From: Rhodococcus spelaei
Lineage (GTDB): Bacteria > Actinomycetota > Actinomycetes > Mycobacteriales > Mycobacteriaceae
Direction: 5' to 3'
NCBI RefSeq assembly: GCF_006704125.1
Contig: NZ_VIGH01000006.1
Coordinates: 248,001-312,000 of the forward strand
DNA: 64,000 bases
A model generated the notes under the pieces. The model made no database searches. It was given only the letters and a program-made list of their open reading frames with translations, and was not told where the DNA came from. The translations under genes and the position numbers were made by a program. Positions 53,001 through 61,385 of the stretch are shown one piece after another; the stretch's first letter is position 1, and each line of letters begins with the position of its first letter.

Positions 53001-54238
53001 TCGAACTGCTCGGCGTACCGGGCAGCCATTCCTGGCCCGCCGGCGATGCCGCCTGGCTGAGCACCGACCAGTTGGTCTACCGGATCCAGTCCGATCCCGA
53101 CCACCAGGCCCCGGTGCTGCCCGTCGAGGTGCACGCGCTGCACGTGGCCGTGACCGAGGCGACCGCGTCCGTCAAGGTCACCGAGAACTCGGGCAAGTCC
53201 GCACGCACCGCACTGAACACCGCGCTGCAGGACTTCGACGCCCAGCTCGCGGCGGCCGGGCAGGACTACCGGCTGCAGTGGGACGCCCCCGAGGGCCTGA
53301 CCACGGTCCGGGTGCAGGACGACCAGGGCCATTCGTCGATCGGCGAGTTTGCCGCCCGCATCGGCGCGGCCCGCCAGGACCAGGAACTGCTGCTCACCGA
53401 GTCGGAGCGGCGCATCCTCGAGGACGCGTTGCTGACGGGACTGGCGCAGCAGATCCACGAGCGGACCGTCGACGCGCGCGACCTCATCGCCCAGATGAGT
53501 GCGGAGATGCGCGAGCGCCGGATGTCCTCGGGCAGCACCATCGGCGTGCACTGGGTACTCGCCGACAATCTCGACGAGGGTTCGCGGGCGATTTCCAAGC
53601 TGCTCGACCGGGACGCCTCCGGTCTCGGCGCCGACGAACTGGCGACCATGCGTGCACATTTCGCGGCACAGATTCGGCTGTCCCGGGCGGCGCATCCGGA
53701 ACGGTCGTACCCGGAGATCCTCGCCGCCGCCCTCGACTACCGGCGCTGGCGGGTGTTCTCGTTCACCCTCATCGGCGGCGACGGCAGCGAGGACCGACTG
53801 ACGGTCGCGCGTCACGGCGCCCTGTCCGGCGGCGAGCAGTCGGTGTCGCTGCACCTGCCGCTGTTCGCGGCCGCGCACGTGATGCTCTCCTCCGCCGATC
53901 CGCACGCGCCGCGACTGCTCGGCCTCGACGAGGCGTTCGCGGGTGTCGACGACAACGGTCGCAGCGAGCTGCTCGGTCTGAGTGTGCAGTTCGACCTCGA
54001 CCTGTTCATGACCGGCTACGACCTGTGGGTCACCTACGCGGGCGTGCCGGGGTGCGCACACTACGACCTCTCGCACTCGACCGCAGAACAGTCTGTGAGT
54101 GCGGCACTGATGGTGTGGGAGAACGGGACCCTGCTCCAGGAACACGACGGCTCCGATCTCGCCAAGGCGCTCGGCTCACCGTTGCGCCGCCGGGTGTTCG
54201 AGCCGACGGATGGCGGCCTGGACTTCACCCCGGTGTGA
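50066..54238 (+). CDS. jetC: JetC-type SMC/SbcC-like ATPase (TIGR02680)
   Basis: 1390 aa, full family length. The ATPase head is split as in SMC proteins: Walker A RGPNGSGKT at about 34-42, long coiled coils roughly 230-1100 rich in Ala/Glu/Arg, then the ABC signature LSGGEQ at about 1253 and Walker B LLGLDEAF with D1288-E1289. The N terminus FRPTRAGIINLWDYRDQEF is characteristic of TIGR02680. It is the motor of a type III Wadjet complex, expected to extrude DNA loops. The ATG at 50066 follows GAGG. No JetD (TIGR02679, TOPRIM nuclease) gene follows: only 45 bp separate it from an unrelated regulator. Confidence 0.92.
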   Translation: MASARFRPTRAGIINLWDYRDQEFSFADGRLVLRGPNGSGKTKALEVLFPFVLDGRIEPRRLNPFAGEERTMKSNLLYRGDDSAHSYVWMEFARGSQDDPEAVTVGIGMRATRQNDKVTRWHFVADGRLGVDFSLLGNGDQPLTKRQLAEQIGSDAITDRPVDYRAAIDARLFGLGAERYDQLINLILTLRRPQLAKNLDPKGLSQALTDGLRPLDEQLLLEAARSFSDMEEVGRALEGLAAADQAAQSFVGVYTKYLRQQARTDVEQVSRRLEAVADAVSSLADAADLQDRRQQERVAAQERSESAERELELAKAEKEALEQSSAYNGKQQLDDLGAAVAQLEQSTRQQADKARKAQSSLSQRAEEAAQSAAKVTRSAEAQARSEDELQSAAEDAGIAWTPLPATARGDQITAAVRGHAEERDGDVRTVRAALTLVEKAATERVRAERAADRGRELLEAATAAVKEAEADAAVARTDCATTVRTWWTKHSSLYSSIGVRSDLFVALHESVAEIGDDAAPGFAAILAEHTEQGVEGVRMRRREAAGEIDRSHAAVAEFAADRARIQAERDDAPPAFAARTGSREDLAGAPLWRLVRFADDVSATDAAGIESALQAANLLDGWVYGGSDAAPEAESEQYLIALPVDRRPSGPTLADVLLVEPDAGVPEDRVTALLESIALRRDSGSDTAEVEIDVDGRFGQGVQRGRHLKAEAEYIGTTARARRRQQRLAELDAAIEQSQAQAEAAATAQQTAGDTLAALTAAAKALPRTTAVLTALRAVAESAGALRSRSESAAATQRELDQAIADLSAKEKKLRTTAVAHHTPQQARELDSLAAAIAHFEKQGDLVLRSRRDREKEIEHQREADDRHAEARDVAEEFAEEVAIAQERLAQQVQRLATLRESLGAGAEQIEADLDRVRAKIEAAAAEQRSARKAHEAAVEQIGKAEGACNTAVEGLRSALTETRSDADRLAPYAHRDLLELLGVPGSHSWPAGDAAWLSTDQLVYRIQSDPDHQAPVLPVEVHALHVAVTEATASVKVTENSGKSARTALNTALQDFDAQLAAAGQDYRLQWDAPEGLTTVRVQDDQGHSSIGEFAARIGAARQDQELLLTESERRILEDALLTGLAQQIHERTVDARDLIAQMSAEMRERRMSSGSTIGVHWVLADNLDEGSRAISKLLDRDASGLGADELATMRAHFAAQIRLSRAAHPERSYPEILAAALDYRRWRVFSFTLIGGDGSEDRLTVARHGALSGGEQSVSLHLPLFAAAHVMLSSADPHAPRLLGLDEAFAGVDDNGRSELLGLSVQFDLDLFMTGYDLWVTYAGVPGCAHYDLSHSTAEQSVSAALMVWENGTLLQEHDGSDLAKALGSPLRRRVFEPTDGGLDFTPV

Positions 54239-54283
54239 CGGCCGCCGGGGTACTACCGTGAAACCCCAGGAGGCCGCGAGAAG

Positions 54284-57200
54284 ATGCTGCACGTCTCCCT
54301 CCTGGGAGAGCAGGCGATCATCGACGACGCGACCGGCGCCGAGGCGGTCCGGTCGCCGCGCACCCTTGCCCTGGTCGCCTTCCTCGCCAGCCACGCCGGG
54401 GTGCCGCAGAACCGCCAGCGCCTCGCTTCCCTGTTCTGGCCGGACTCGGAGGCCGCGCAGGCGCTGACCAACCTGCGCCGCGAACTTCATCACCTTCGCC
54501 ACGCCCTCGGAGACGAGAGCGCGCTCGTCGTCAGCCCCCGGGACCTGTGCTGGCGGGACAGCCCCACCTGCCGGGTCGACGTGCGCACCTTCGAGAGCGA
54601 GCGTGCCGCGTCGGTGGCCGCGCAGGCCCACGACGACGAGGCGGCGGTGCTCGCGCACGCGGACCGCGCCCTCGCCGCCTACCGCGGACCGCTACTGCCC
54701 GGACTGTACGAGGACTGGGTGCTCGACCTGCGGGCCGAACTGGAGAACCAGTGCGTGGACCTGTGCGACCTGATCTGCCGCCACCGCACTCGCCGCGGCG
54801 ACCTGGTCGCGGCCACCGCCGCCGCCCGGCGACGAATCGCGCTGCGGCCGTTGGAGGAATCCGGTTACCGCTCGCTGATGGAGTTGCAGGCGGACCTCGG
54901 CGACCGGGGCAGCGCCGTCAGCACCTACCACCGCTGCGCGTCCGTTCTCGAACGGGAACTCGGTGTCGGCCCGGACCGGGCGACCCGCGCGACGCTGCAG
55001 CGTCTGCTCGCAACCGGATCCGCCGCGGCCCCACCGGTCCCCGGGCCGGGGGACCTGCGCGCCGGACCCGCCACGGCTGCCTTCGTCGGTCGATCGCGGG
55101 AGCTCGCCGCGCTCCGGCGACAATGGCACACCGCCGCGACCGAGGGCGCCCGTATCGCCGTGATTCGTGGCGACGCGGGTGTCGGGAAGACCCGACTACT
55201 CACCGAGGTCACCGAATTCGTCCGGGTCCAGGGTGCGACGGTGGCCGCCACGCAGTGCTTCGGCACGTCCGGCCGACTGGCGCTCGCACCGGTCGCCGAA
55301 TGGCTGCGGAACTCGGCGCTGAGGTTCGCCGGCCTCGAACCACTCTGGCGTGCGGAGGTGGACCGGCTGGTGCCCGCCGACGCCCGCCGCCCCGCGACCT
55401 CGACGGGCACGCTTGCCGATGCCTGGCAGCGGCACCGGTTCTTCGAGGGTCTGGCCCGAGCGCTGACCGTCGGCGGCCGCCCCACCCTGCTGACCCTCGA
55501 CAACCTGCAGTGGTGCGATCCGGAGACGCTCGCGTTCCTCACCTTCTGCCTCGCACTGGTACCCGACGCTCCCCTGCTCGTTCTCGCGACGACGCGGGAG
55601 GGAACGTCGGGAGACGGCGGTGACATCGAGCAGTGGACCGCCGGGTTGCGTGCAGCCGGGCTGCTCACCGAGATCACGCTGTCCCCCTTGGAGATCGACG
55701 ACACCGCCCGACTCGGCGAGGCCGTCTCCGGGCGGACGCTCGCCGGCGTCGACCGCGTTCTGCTGCAGTCGACGACGGGTGGCTTCCCGCTCTACGTCGT
55801 GGAGGCCATGCGCGCCGCCGTCGACCGGGAGGACCAGGCCCTGCCCCCCAGCGGCCTGACGGCAGTGCTGCGGAGCCGACTCGACCAGACCGGTCCACAC
55901 GCCCGCGAGATCGCCGGGCTGGCGGCGGCGGTGGGTCGGAACTTCAGCCTCGAACTGCTCACCGAGGCCAGTGACCTCGACGCGGGGACGGTCGTGCAGG
56001 CGGTGGACGAACTGTGGCGGCACCGCATCGTCCAGGAGACCGGAGACGGCTACGACTTCTCGCACGACCTGCTACGGGACGTGGCGTACGCACAGGTCAG
56101 CCCACCCAGGCGCTGGCTGCTGCACCGCCGCCTCGCACAGGGCCTCGAACTGCTGCACACCGCGGACACGGACTCCGTCTCGGCACAGCTCGCCGAGCAG
56201 TACGGTCGCGGCGGTCGACCGGAACGCGCGGTGCAGTTCTACCGGCGGGCGGCCCGGGTCGCGGCCGAGCGGTACGCCCACGAGGAGGCCATCCGGTTGC
56301 ACCGGGCGGCGCTGTCGCTCGTGCACGATCACCAGGGCGGTCGAGAGGGTGACCGGCAGGAACTGGACCTGTTGGAGTCGATGGCGGCGCCGCTGAACGC
56401 CCGCTTCGGCTACGCCTCGCCCGTGCTGGCGCAAACCCTGGAACGGTCCCTCGAGCTGGCGGATCGCCTCGGCCGCACGGAGTCCGAGCTGACCGCACTG
56501 GTCGGACTCTGGGCATCCCGGTTCGTCCAGGGTCGGACGGCCGAGGCACACCGAGCCGCGACGCGGGCGCTGGCGCGCGCCGGGCCGGGTTCCGAGCTGA
56601 GCTCCTCGGCGCACTTCGCGTACGCCGGTTCGGCGCTGAGCCTGGGCAGGCCGGAGGAAGCGTTGCAGCACTTCGAGATCGGCGCACGGGAGGCGGGGGG
56701 AACACACACCTTGACCATCGGCACCCGACCGGACGTGCACGGCGGCGCGTGGTCGGCGCACGCCGACTGGCTGTTGGGGCACGACGAAGCGGCGCTGACG
56801 AGTTGTCGTGGCGCGGTCGACCTGGCCAGGACGATCGATCACCCGTACAACCTCGCGGTCGCCCTGGCCTACGCGGGCATCACCCACCAGTTGCGCGACG
56901 ACCTTCCCTCGCTGCGGGTCACCGTCGACGAACTGCGCGACCTGTGCGATCGGTACGACTTCGCCTACTACCGCGAGTGGGCGCTGATTCTCGACGGCTG
57001 GTCGCGTCCGGGCGCCTCGGGACTGGACCTGATGCGCGAGGGCATCGACAACCTCAAGGCCGAGGGCGCGTTCGCCCGCATGCCCTACTGGCTGTCCCTG
57101 CTCGCCGACGTGTGGGGGCGTGCCGGGCGCGGGGACGCCGGTCGGGCTGTCCTGGATGCGGCGCTCGTGGCCGCACAGTCCCGCAGCGACCGGTGGTGGC

Positions 57201-57379
57201 TGCCCGAGGTGATGCGGTTGCGCGCCGCGACGGACGGGCCCGCAGCTGCGGTGGATCGGCTGCGCTCCGCGACGCGGCTGGCGGACGCCCAGGGCAGCGT
57301 CGCCCTGCTGCGGCGCTGCGAGCACGACCTGGCCGCCCGAACGCCGCGCCCGAACGCTGCGCGAACGCCGCCTTCCTAG
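54284..57379 (+). CDS. BTAD/AAA large transcriptional regulator (SARP-like)
   Basis: 1031 aa. An N-terminal OmpR-type winged helix (about 1-92), a bacterial transcriptional activation domain (about 98-245, RTFESERAAS to LGVGPDRATR), an AAA/NACHT-like ATPase with Walker A GDAGVGKT at 296-303 and Walker B LLTLDNLQW, then TPR-like helical repeats to the end. There is no C-terminal LuxR helix-turn-helix, so DNA binding must be through the N terminus. Such genes often sit beside the oxidoreductase they control; the BBE oxidase at 57437 is the likely target. The ATG at 54284 has AGGAGG ahead. Confidence 0.88.
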   Translation: MLHVSLLGEQAIIDDATGAEAVRSPRTLALVAFLASHAGVPQNRQRLASLFWPDSEAAQALTNLRRELHHLRHALGDESALVVSPRDLCWRDSPTCRVDVRTFESERAASVAAQAHDDEAAVLAHADRALAAYRGPLLPGLYEDWVLDLRAELENQCVDLCDLICRHRTRRGDLVAATAAARRRIALRPLEESGYRSLMELQADLGDRGSAVSTYHRCASVLERELGVGPDRATRATLQRLLATGSAAAPPVPGPGDLRAGPATAAFVGRSRELAALRRQWHTAATEGARIAVIRGDAGVGKTRLLTEVTEFVRVQGATVAATQCFGTSGRLALAPVAEWLRNSALRFAGLEPLWRAEVDRLVPADARRPATSTGTLADAWQRHRFFEGLARALTVGGRPTLLTLDNLQWCDPETLAFLTFCLALVPDAPLLVLATTREGTSGDGGDIEQWTAGLRAAGLLTEITLSPLEIDDTARLGEAVSGRTLAGVDRVLLQSTTGGFPLYVVEAMRAAVDREDQALPPSGLTAVLRSRLDQTGPHAREIAGLAAAVGRNFSLELLTEASDLDAGTVVQAVDELWRHRIVQETGDGYDFSHDLLRDVAYAQVSPPRRWLLHRRLAQGLELLHTADTDSVSAQLAEQYGRGGRPERAVQFYRRAARVAAERYAHEEAIRLHRAALSLVHDHQGGREGDRQELDLLESMAAPLNARFGYASPVLAQTLERSLELADRLGRTESELTALVGLWASRFVQGRTAEAHRAATRALARAGPGSELSSSAHFAYAGSALSLGRPEEALQHFEIGAREAGGTHTLTIGTRPDVHGGAWSAHADWLLGHDEAALTSCRGAVDLARTIDHPYNLAVALAYAGITHQLRDDLPSLRVTVDELRDLCDRYDFAYYREWALILDGWSRPGASGLDLMREGIDNLKAEGAFARMPYWLSLLADVWGRAGRGDAGRAVLDAALVAAQSRSDRWWLPEVMRLRAATDGPAAAVDRLRSATRLADAQGSVALLRRCEHDLAARTPRPNAARTPPS

Positions 57380-57436
57380 CGTGGACCGTGTCGGCGTCGT
57401 CCGCGCCGCATCTGTCACCGCACCCGGGAGCTCACC

Positions 57437-58828
57437 ATGACCACCACACTGACCTTCGAGCCGCTGCGTGCCGTCCTGCGCGGCGACCTGATCACCCCCG
57501 ACCGGGACGGCTACGAGCAGGCGCGCGCCGTCTACAACGCCATGATCGACCGCCGGCCGGCCGCCGTCGCACGCTGCCGCGACGCCGCGGACGTGGTGGC
57601 CTGCGTGCGGTTCGCCCGCGAACACGGCCTCGAGGTCGCGGTCCGCGGCGGGGGGCACAACGCGGGCGGGCTCGGCGTGTGGGACGACGCCCTGGTCGTC
57701 GACCTCTCGCCGATGCACAGCGTGACCGTCGACCCCGCAAGCCACACGGTCCGCGTCGACGGCGGCTGCACCTGGGGCGACGTCGACCACGCCACGGTCG
57801 CATTCGGAATGGCCACGCCCTCAGGATTTCTCGCCTCCACGGGAGTCGGCGGGCTCACCCTGGGCGGTGGCATCGGCTACCTGTCCCGCCGGTTCGGGCT
57901 CACCGTCGACAACCTGCTCGCCGCCGACGTCGTGCTGGCCGACGGCAGCCTCGTGCGGGCCGACGAGAACACGCACCCAGACCTGTTCTGGGCGTTGCGC
58001 GGCGGTGGCGGAAACTTCGGGGTCGTCATCTCGTTCACCTTCCGCTGCCACGACATCGGCGAGGCCGGGGTGATCATCGGCGGTCCGGTGCTCTACGACC
58101 TCGGCGACGCCCCCGAGGTGATGCGCTGGTACCGCGAGCTGCTGCCGTCGCTGCCGGAGGAGCTCAGCGGCTGGATCTGCGTGATGACGGTGCCGCCGGC
58201 ACCGCCGTTCCCCGAGGAGATCTGGGGACGCAAGGCGTGCGGAATCGTATGGTGCTACACCGGTCCGCACGAGGACGCCGACGCGGCGCTCGAACCGATC
58301 CGATCGCACGGCACCCCGCTGCTGGTCGGGATCGGGCCGATGCCGTTCAACGTGTTGCAGAGCGCCTTCGACGGACTGTATCCGGCTGGGCTGCAATGGT
58401 ACTGGCGAGCGGACTTCTTCAACGAGATCTCCGACGCCGCGATCGACGTGCACGCGCAGTTCGGGGCGCAGCTGCCGACCGGGCACTCCACCATGCACCT
58501 CTACCCCATCGACGGCGCTGCGGCCCGCGTTCCGGACGACGCGACGGCGTTCGCGTACCGCGACGGCGGCTGGGCGGGCGTGATCGTCGGTGTCGACCCG
58601 GATCCCGGCAACGCGGACGTCATCACCCGCTGGGCCAAGGACTACTGGGAACACCTGCACCCGACATCCGCCGGCGGCGCGTACGTCAACTTCATGATGG
58701 ACGAGGGTCAGGACCGGATCCGGGCCGCATACCGCGGCAACTACGACCGGCTCGCGCAGGTCAAACACCGCTACGACCCGAACAACCTCTTCCACGTCAA
58801 CCAGAACATCCAACCGGCCGCCGACTGA
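57437..58828 (+). CDS. FAD-linked oxidase, berberine-bridge-enzyme type
   Basis: 463 aa. A PCMH-type FAD domain with VRGGGHNAGG, where H74 should bind FAD covalently, then VGGLTLGGGIGYLSRRFGL. There is no cysteine at the second attachment position, so a single covalent link is expected. A C-terminal BBE motif, NLFHVNQNI, closes the protein. Members oxidise alcohols, sugars or alkaloid-type substrates, passing electrons to oxygen. The substrate is unknown. Start ATG 57437 after GGGAG. Likely regulated by the BTAD protein 57 bp upstream. Confidence 0.9.
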   Translation: MTTTLTFEPLRAVLRGDLITPDRDGYEQARAVYNAMIDRRPAAVARCRDAADVVACVRFAREHGLEVAVRGGGHNAGGLGVWDDALVVDLSPMHSVTVDPASHTVRVDGGCTWGDVDHATVAFGMATPSGFLASTGVGGLTLGGGIGYLSRRFGLTVDNLLAADVVLADGSLVRADENTHPDLFWALRGGGGNFGVVISFTFRCHDIGEAGVIIGGPVLYDLGDAPEVMRWYRELLPSLPEELSGWICVMTVPPAPPFPEEIWGRKACGIVWCYTGPHEDADAALEPIRSHGTPLLVGIGPMPFNVLQSAFDGLYPAGLQWYWRADFFNEISDAAIDVHAQFGAQLPTGHSTMHLYPIDGAAARVPDDATAFAYRDGGWAGVIVGVDPDPGNADVITRWAKDYWEHLHPTSAGGAYVNFMMDEGQDRIRAAYRGNYDRLAQVKHRYDPNNLFHVNQNIQPAAD

Positions 58829-58850
58829 TCCCGGCCGACCCTTGCCCACA

Positions 58851-58884
58851 ATTACTCGTCTACGTATATTCGTAGGCGAGTAAT
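58851..58884 (+). promoter_or_regulatory. Operator-like palindrome ahead of the PadR gene
   Basis: Arms ATTACTCGTCTACG (58851-58864) and CGTAGGCGAGTAAT (58871-58884) around a TATATT centre, complementary at 13 of 14 positions. This is an AT-rich element in a GC-rich setting and ends 17 bp before the PadR start codon, so it probably overlaps the promoter and binds the PadR dimer (autoregulation). The palindrome is seen; the ligand protein is inferred from position. Confidence 0.75.
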
Positions 58885-58901
58885 TGATGAAGGGGTCGAC
58901 C

Positions 58902-59552
58902 ATGGCGAAACCGCGCAAGGTCTCGAATCTGCTGGCACTGGCCGTGCTGGCCACGGTGTACCAGCGACCGATGCACCGCTACGAGATGGCCTCGATCATG
59001 CGCGAGCGCGGTAAAGACCAGGACATGGACATCAAGTGGGGCTCGCTCTACACCGTGGTCCAGAACATGGAGAAGCACGGCTTCCTGGAATCGGTCGGCG
59101 TGACCCGAGCGGGCTCGCGGCCCGAACGCACCGTCTACCGGATCACCGATGCCGGCCGCGAGGAACTGCTCGACTGGACGCGAGAGCTGATCTCGACCCC
59201 CCAGCCGGAGCATCCCAAGTTCGCCGCCGGTCTGTCCGTGCTCGCCGCGCTGGCACCCCAGGAGGCGAGCACGCTGCTGCGCTCCCGGCTCGACCGGCTC
59301 GAGCAGTCGGTCACCGCGCAGCGGGCGTCGATCGCCCTGCACGGCAAGGAGATTCCCCGACTGTTCCTGGCGGAGAACGAGTACGCCGTCGCCATGACCG
59401 AGGCCGAGGCGAACTGGGTGCGCGCGCTGCTGGCCGAACTGACCTCCGGCAGCTATCCCGACCTGGCCGCCTGGCAGGCCTGGCACACCACCGGCGACAT
59501 CCCGCCCGAACTGACCGAGATCGCCGAGAGGGGGTCGATCCCGGACCACTGA
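58902..59552 (+). CDS. PadR-family transcriptional regulator
   Basis: 216 aa. An N-terminal winged helix (LLALAVLATVYQRPMHRYEMASIM, then GSLYTVVQNMEKHGFLE) is followed by a C-terminal helical dimerisation domain typical of PadR subfamily 2 length. It probably represses itself and the flavin monooxygenase downstream until an aromatic or xenobiotic effector binds. The ATG at 58902 (MAKPRK) has GAAGGGG ahead; ATG 58887 is an alternative that would leave less room from the palindrome. Confidence 0.9.
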   Translation: MAKPRKVSNLLALAVLATVYQRPMHRYEMASIMRERGKDQDMDIKWGSLYTVVQNMEKHGFLESVGVTRAGSRPERTVYRITDAGREELLDWTRELISTPQPEHPKFAAGLSVLAALAPQEASTLLRSRLDRLEQSVTAQRASIALHGKEIPRLFLAENEYAVAMTEAEANWVRALLAELTSGSYPDLAAWQAWHTTGDIPPELTEIAERGSIPDH

Positions 59553-59560
59553 TCAGACCT

Positions 59561-59597
59561 GGTCCCGGCGGGGTGCGGCAACACCGCCGCCGGGACC
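59561..59597 (+). terminator. Hairpin terminator after the PadR gene
   Basis: Perfect 11-bp arms GGTCCCGGCGG (59561-59571) and CCGCCGGGACC (59587-59597), followed by GTTTCC. It starts 9 bp after the stop codon. The following monooxygenase gene then has 128 bp for its own promoter. Confidence 0.7.
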
Positions 59598-59725
59598 GTT
59601 TCCTCGAACCGACGCCTGGTGAGAGACGAATCCGGCCACGAGGTGGCAACCGCAAGAATAGCCGGGTCCGCTCCCGCCGGGTGACCCGCGACGACCGTCG
59701 CGGCCCACCACACAGGAGTACAACC

Positions 59726-60931
59726 ATGTCCGCAGTCAGAACCGCACTCGTGATCGGCGGCGGCATCGCCGGGCCCGTCACCGCGACCGCCCTCCGCCGC
59801 GCCGGCATCGACGCGACCGTCTACGAGGCGTATCCCGCCGAGTCGAACGGGATCGGCGGCACCCTCGCCCTGGCACCGAACGGGCTTGCCGCCCTGAGCA
59901 TCATCGGCGCCGACGACGCGGTCCGCGCCATCGCGACGCCGATCCCGTCCACCGCGATGTCCGTCGGGGGACGCAGCCTGGGCACGATGCCCGCACTCTC
60001 CGGGCTGCCACCGCTGCAGTTGGTCGATCGCGGTGACCTGCACCGGGTCCTGCACGACCGCGCGGTCACGGCGGGCGTCCGCTTCCAGTACGACAAGCGA
60101 CTGGTGGGCGTCGAGGACACCGACCCGGGCATCACCGCCCGCTTCGCCGACGGAAGCTCGGCTCACGCGGACGTCCTGATCGGTGCCGACGGGGTCCGGT
60201 CCACGGTTCGCACCCTCATCGATCCGAACGCGCCCGCGGCCGGCTACACCGGCATGCTCGGCTTCGGGGGCGTCGCCGACGTCGATCTCGACACCCGACC
60301 CGGGGCGATGACCTTCGCCTTCGGCAAGCGCGCCTACTACCTGTACTGGCCGCTGCCCGGCGGCGGCGTCGCGTGGGGTGCGAATCTGCCGTCGCCGCAG
60401 TACCTGACCATCACGCAGGCCCGGCAGATTCCCGCCGAGGACTGGCTACGCACCCTCCGGGAGACCTACGCGGGCGACGAGCCAGGTGGCGTCCTGGCCG
60501 AGCGAACCACTGCAGACACTCTGGAAGTGATTGGCGCGCTGCACATCATGCCGCCCGTCCCGCACTGGCACCGCGGCGCGATGGTGCTCGTCGGCGACGC
60601 CGTGCACGCGCCCTCGAACAGCACCGGCCAGGGCGCGTCACTGGCGATCGAGAGCGCGATCGAGCTCGCCCGCTGCCTGCGCGACCTGCCCGACCCGTCC
60701 TCCGCGTTCACCGCCTACGAGGGGTTGCGCAGGGCCCGAGTCGAGAAGATCGCGGCCCGCGGCGCCAAGATCAACCATACGAAGACGCCGGGGCCGGTAG
60801 CCCGGCGGATCATGCCGCTGCTGCTGCCGATCGTGTTCAAGACCATGAACTTGGAGAAGACGATGGGCGTCGAGCAGCGGTACGTGATCGACTGGGACGA
60901 GCCCGTGCGCTCCCCCGCTCCGGTTCGCTAG
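59726..60931 (+). CDS. FAD-dependent monooxygenase (PHBH-fold, group A)
   Basis: 401 aa. An N-terminal dinucleotide motif GGGIAGPVTATALRRAG, the DG motif LIGADGVRSTVR, and the GD motif LVGDAVHAPSNSTGQGASLAIESA identify a para-hydroxybenzoate-hydroxylase-type flavoprotein. This group hydroxylates aromatics or inactivates antibiotics such as tetracyclines and rifamycins; the substrate cannot be decided. The ATG at 59726 follows CAGGAGT. Downstream of padR, so probably under its control. Its stop codon overlaps that of the converging DUF1622 gene. Confidence 0.9.
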   Translation: MSAVRTALVIGGGIAGPVTATALRRAGIDATVYEAYPAESNGIGGTLALAPNGLAALSIIGADDAVRAIATPIPSTAMSVGGRSLGTMPALSGLPPLQLVDRGDLHRVLHDRAVTAGVRFQYDKRLVGVEDTDPGITARFADGSSAHADVLIGADGVRSTVRTLIDPNAPAAGYTGMLGFGGVADVDLDTRPGAMTFAFGKRAYYLYWPLPGGGVAWGANLPSPQYLTITQARQIPAEDWLRTLRETYAGDEPGGVLAERTTADTLEVIGALHIMPPVPHWHRGAMVLVGDAVHAPSNSTGQGASLAIESAIELARCLRDLPDPSSAFTAYEGLRRARVEKIAARGAKINHTKTPGPVARRIMPLLLPIVFKTMNLEKTMGVEQRYVIDWDEPVRSPAPVR

Positions 60932-61341
60932 TCCGTCGTACCGGGTTCCGGTTGCGCAGACCGCCGGGCCGCACGGGCAAGCACCTGCGGCCCGGTGGTC
61001 AGCGCTCGCCGCCATGGCGCGACCCCCTCGATCTCGACCTCGATCGACAGGCTCAGCACCGTCCGGATCAGCACGATCATTCCGAGGACGGCCGCGTCCG
61101 TCAGCGAGGGCGTCGACGTGACGGTCTTGACGATGTCCGCCGCGACGAGCAGTTCGAGGCCGAGCAGGATCGCCCCGCCGAGCGACTCACGCAGCGTCCT
61201 GAACGCCCGCGCGCCGTCGGAGGTCCGCTTCCATGTCAGCGCGGCGAGCAGGAACGCGAAGACGAATCCCACGACCATCGACAGGACCCCGAGCACCTCG
61301 AAGGACTTGGTTGCCCACTCGAAGAACCGGTCCGTGTCCAT
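60928..61341 (-). CDS. DUF1622 membrane protein
   Basis: 137 aa with three predicted membrane helices (FEVLGVLSMVVGFVFAFLLAAL; LGGAILLGLELLVAADIV; DAAVLGMIVLIRTVLSLSI). The central segment GGAILLGLELLVAADIVKTV is characteristic of DUF1622. Function unknown. The ATG at 61341 has AGGAG ahead. It lies downstream of mshC on the same strand and converges on the monooxygenase, the two stops overlapping by 2 bases (60929-60930). Confidence 0.83.
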   Translation of the reverse strand: MDTDRFFEWATKSFEVLGVLSMVVGFVFAFLLAALTWKRTSDGARAFRTLRESLGGAILLGLELLVAADIVKTVTSTPSLTDAAVLGMIVLIRTVLSLSIEVEIEGVAPWRRALTTGPQVLARAARRSAQPEPGTTD

Positions 61342-61385
61342 GTGCGTGAGAGCTCCTGTTCCGAGGGCGGTGTCGCCAGCGCCGA

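Noticed and set aside
47170-54238. The SMC locus as chromosomal MksBEF rather than Wadjet
   Set aside because: The three proteins match the TIGR02677/02678/02680 set by their N-terminal signatures, not the MksF/MksE/MksB families.
54284-57379. The gene after jetC as a divergent JetD
   Set aside because: It has a winged helix, BTAD, AAA ATPase and helical repeats, with no TOPRIM or DUF2399 features; it is a transcriptional regulator.
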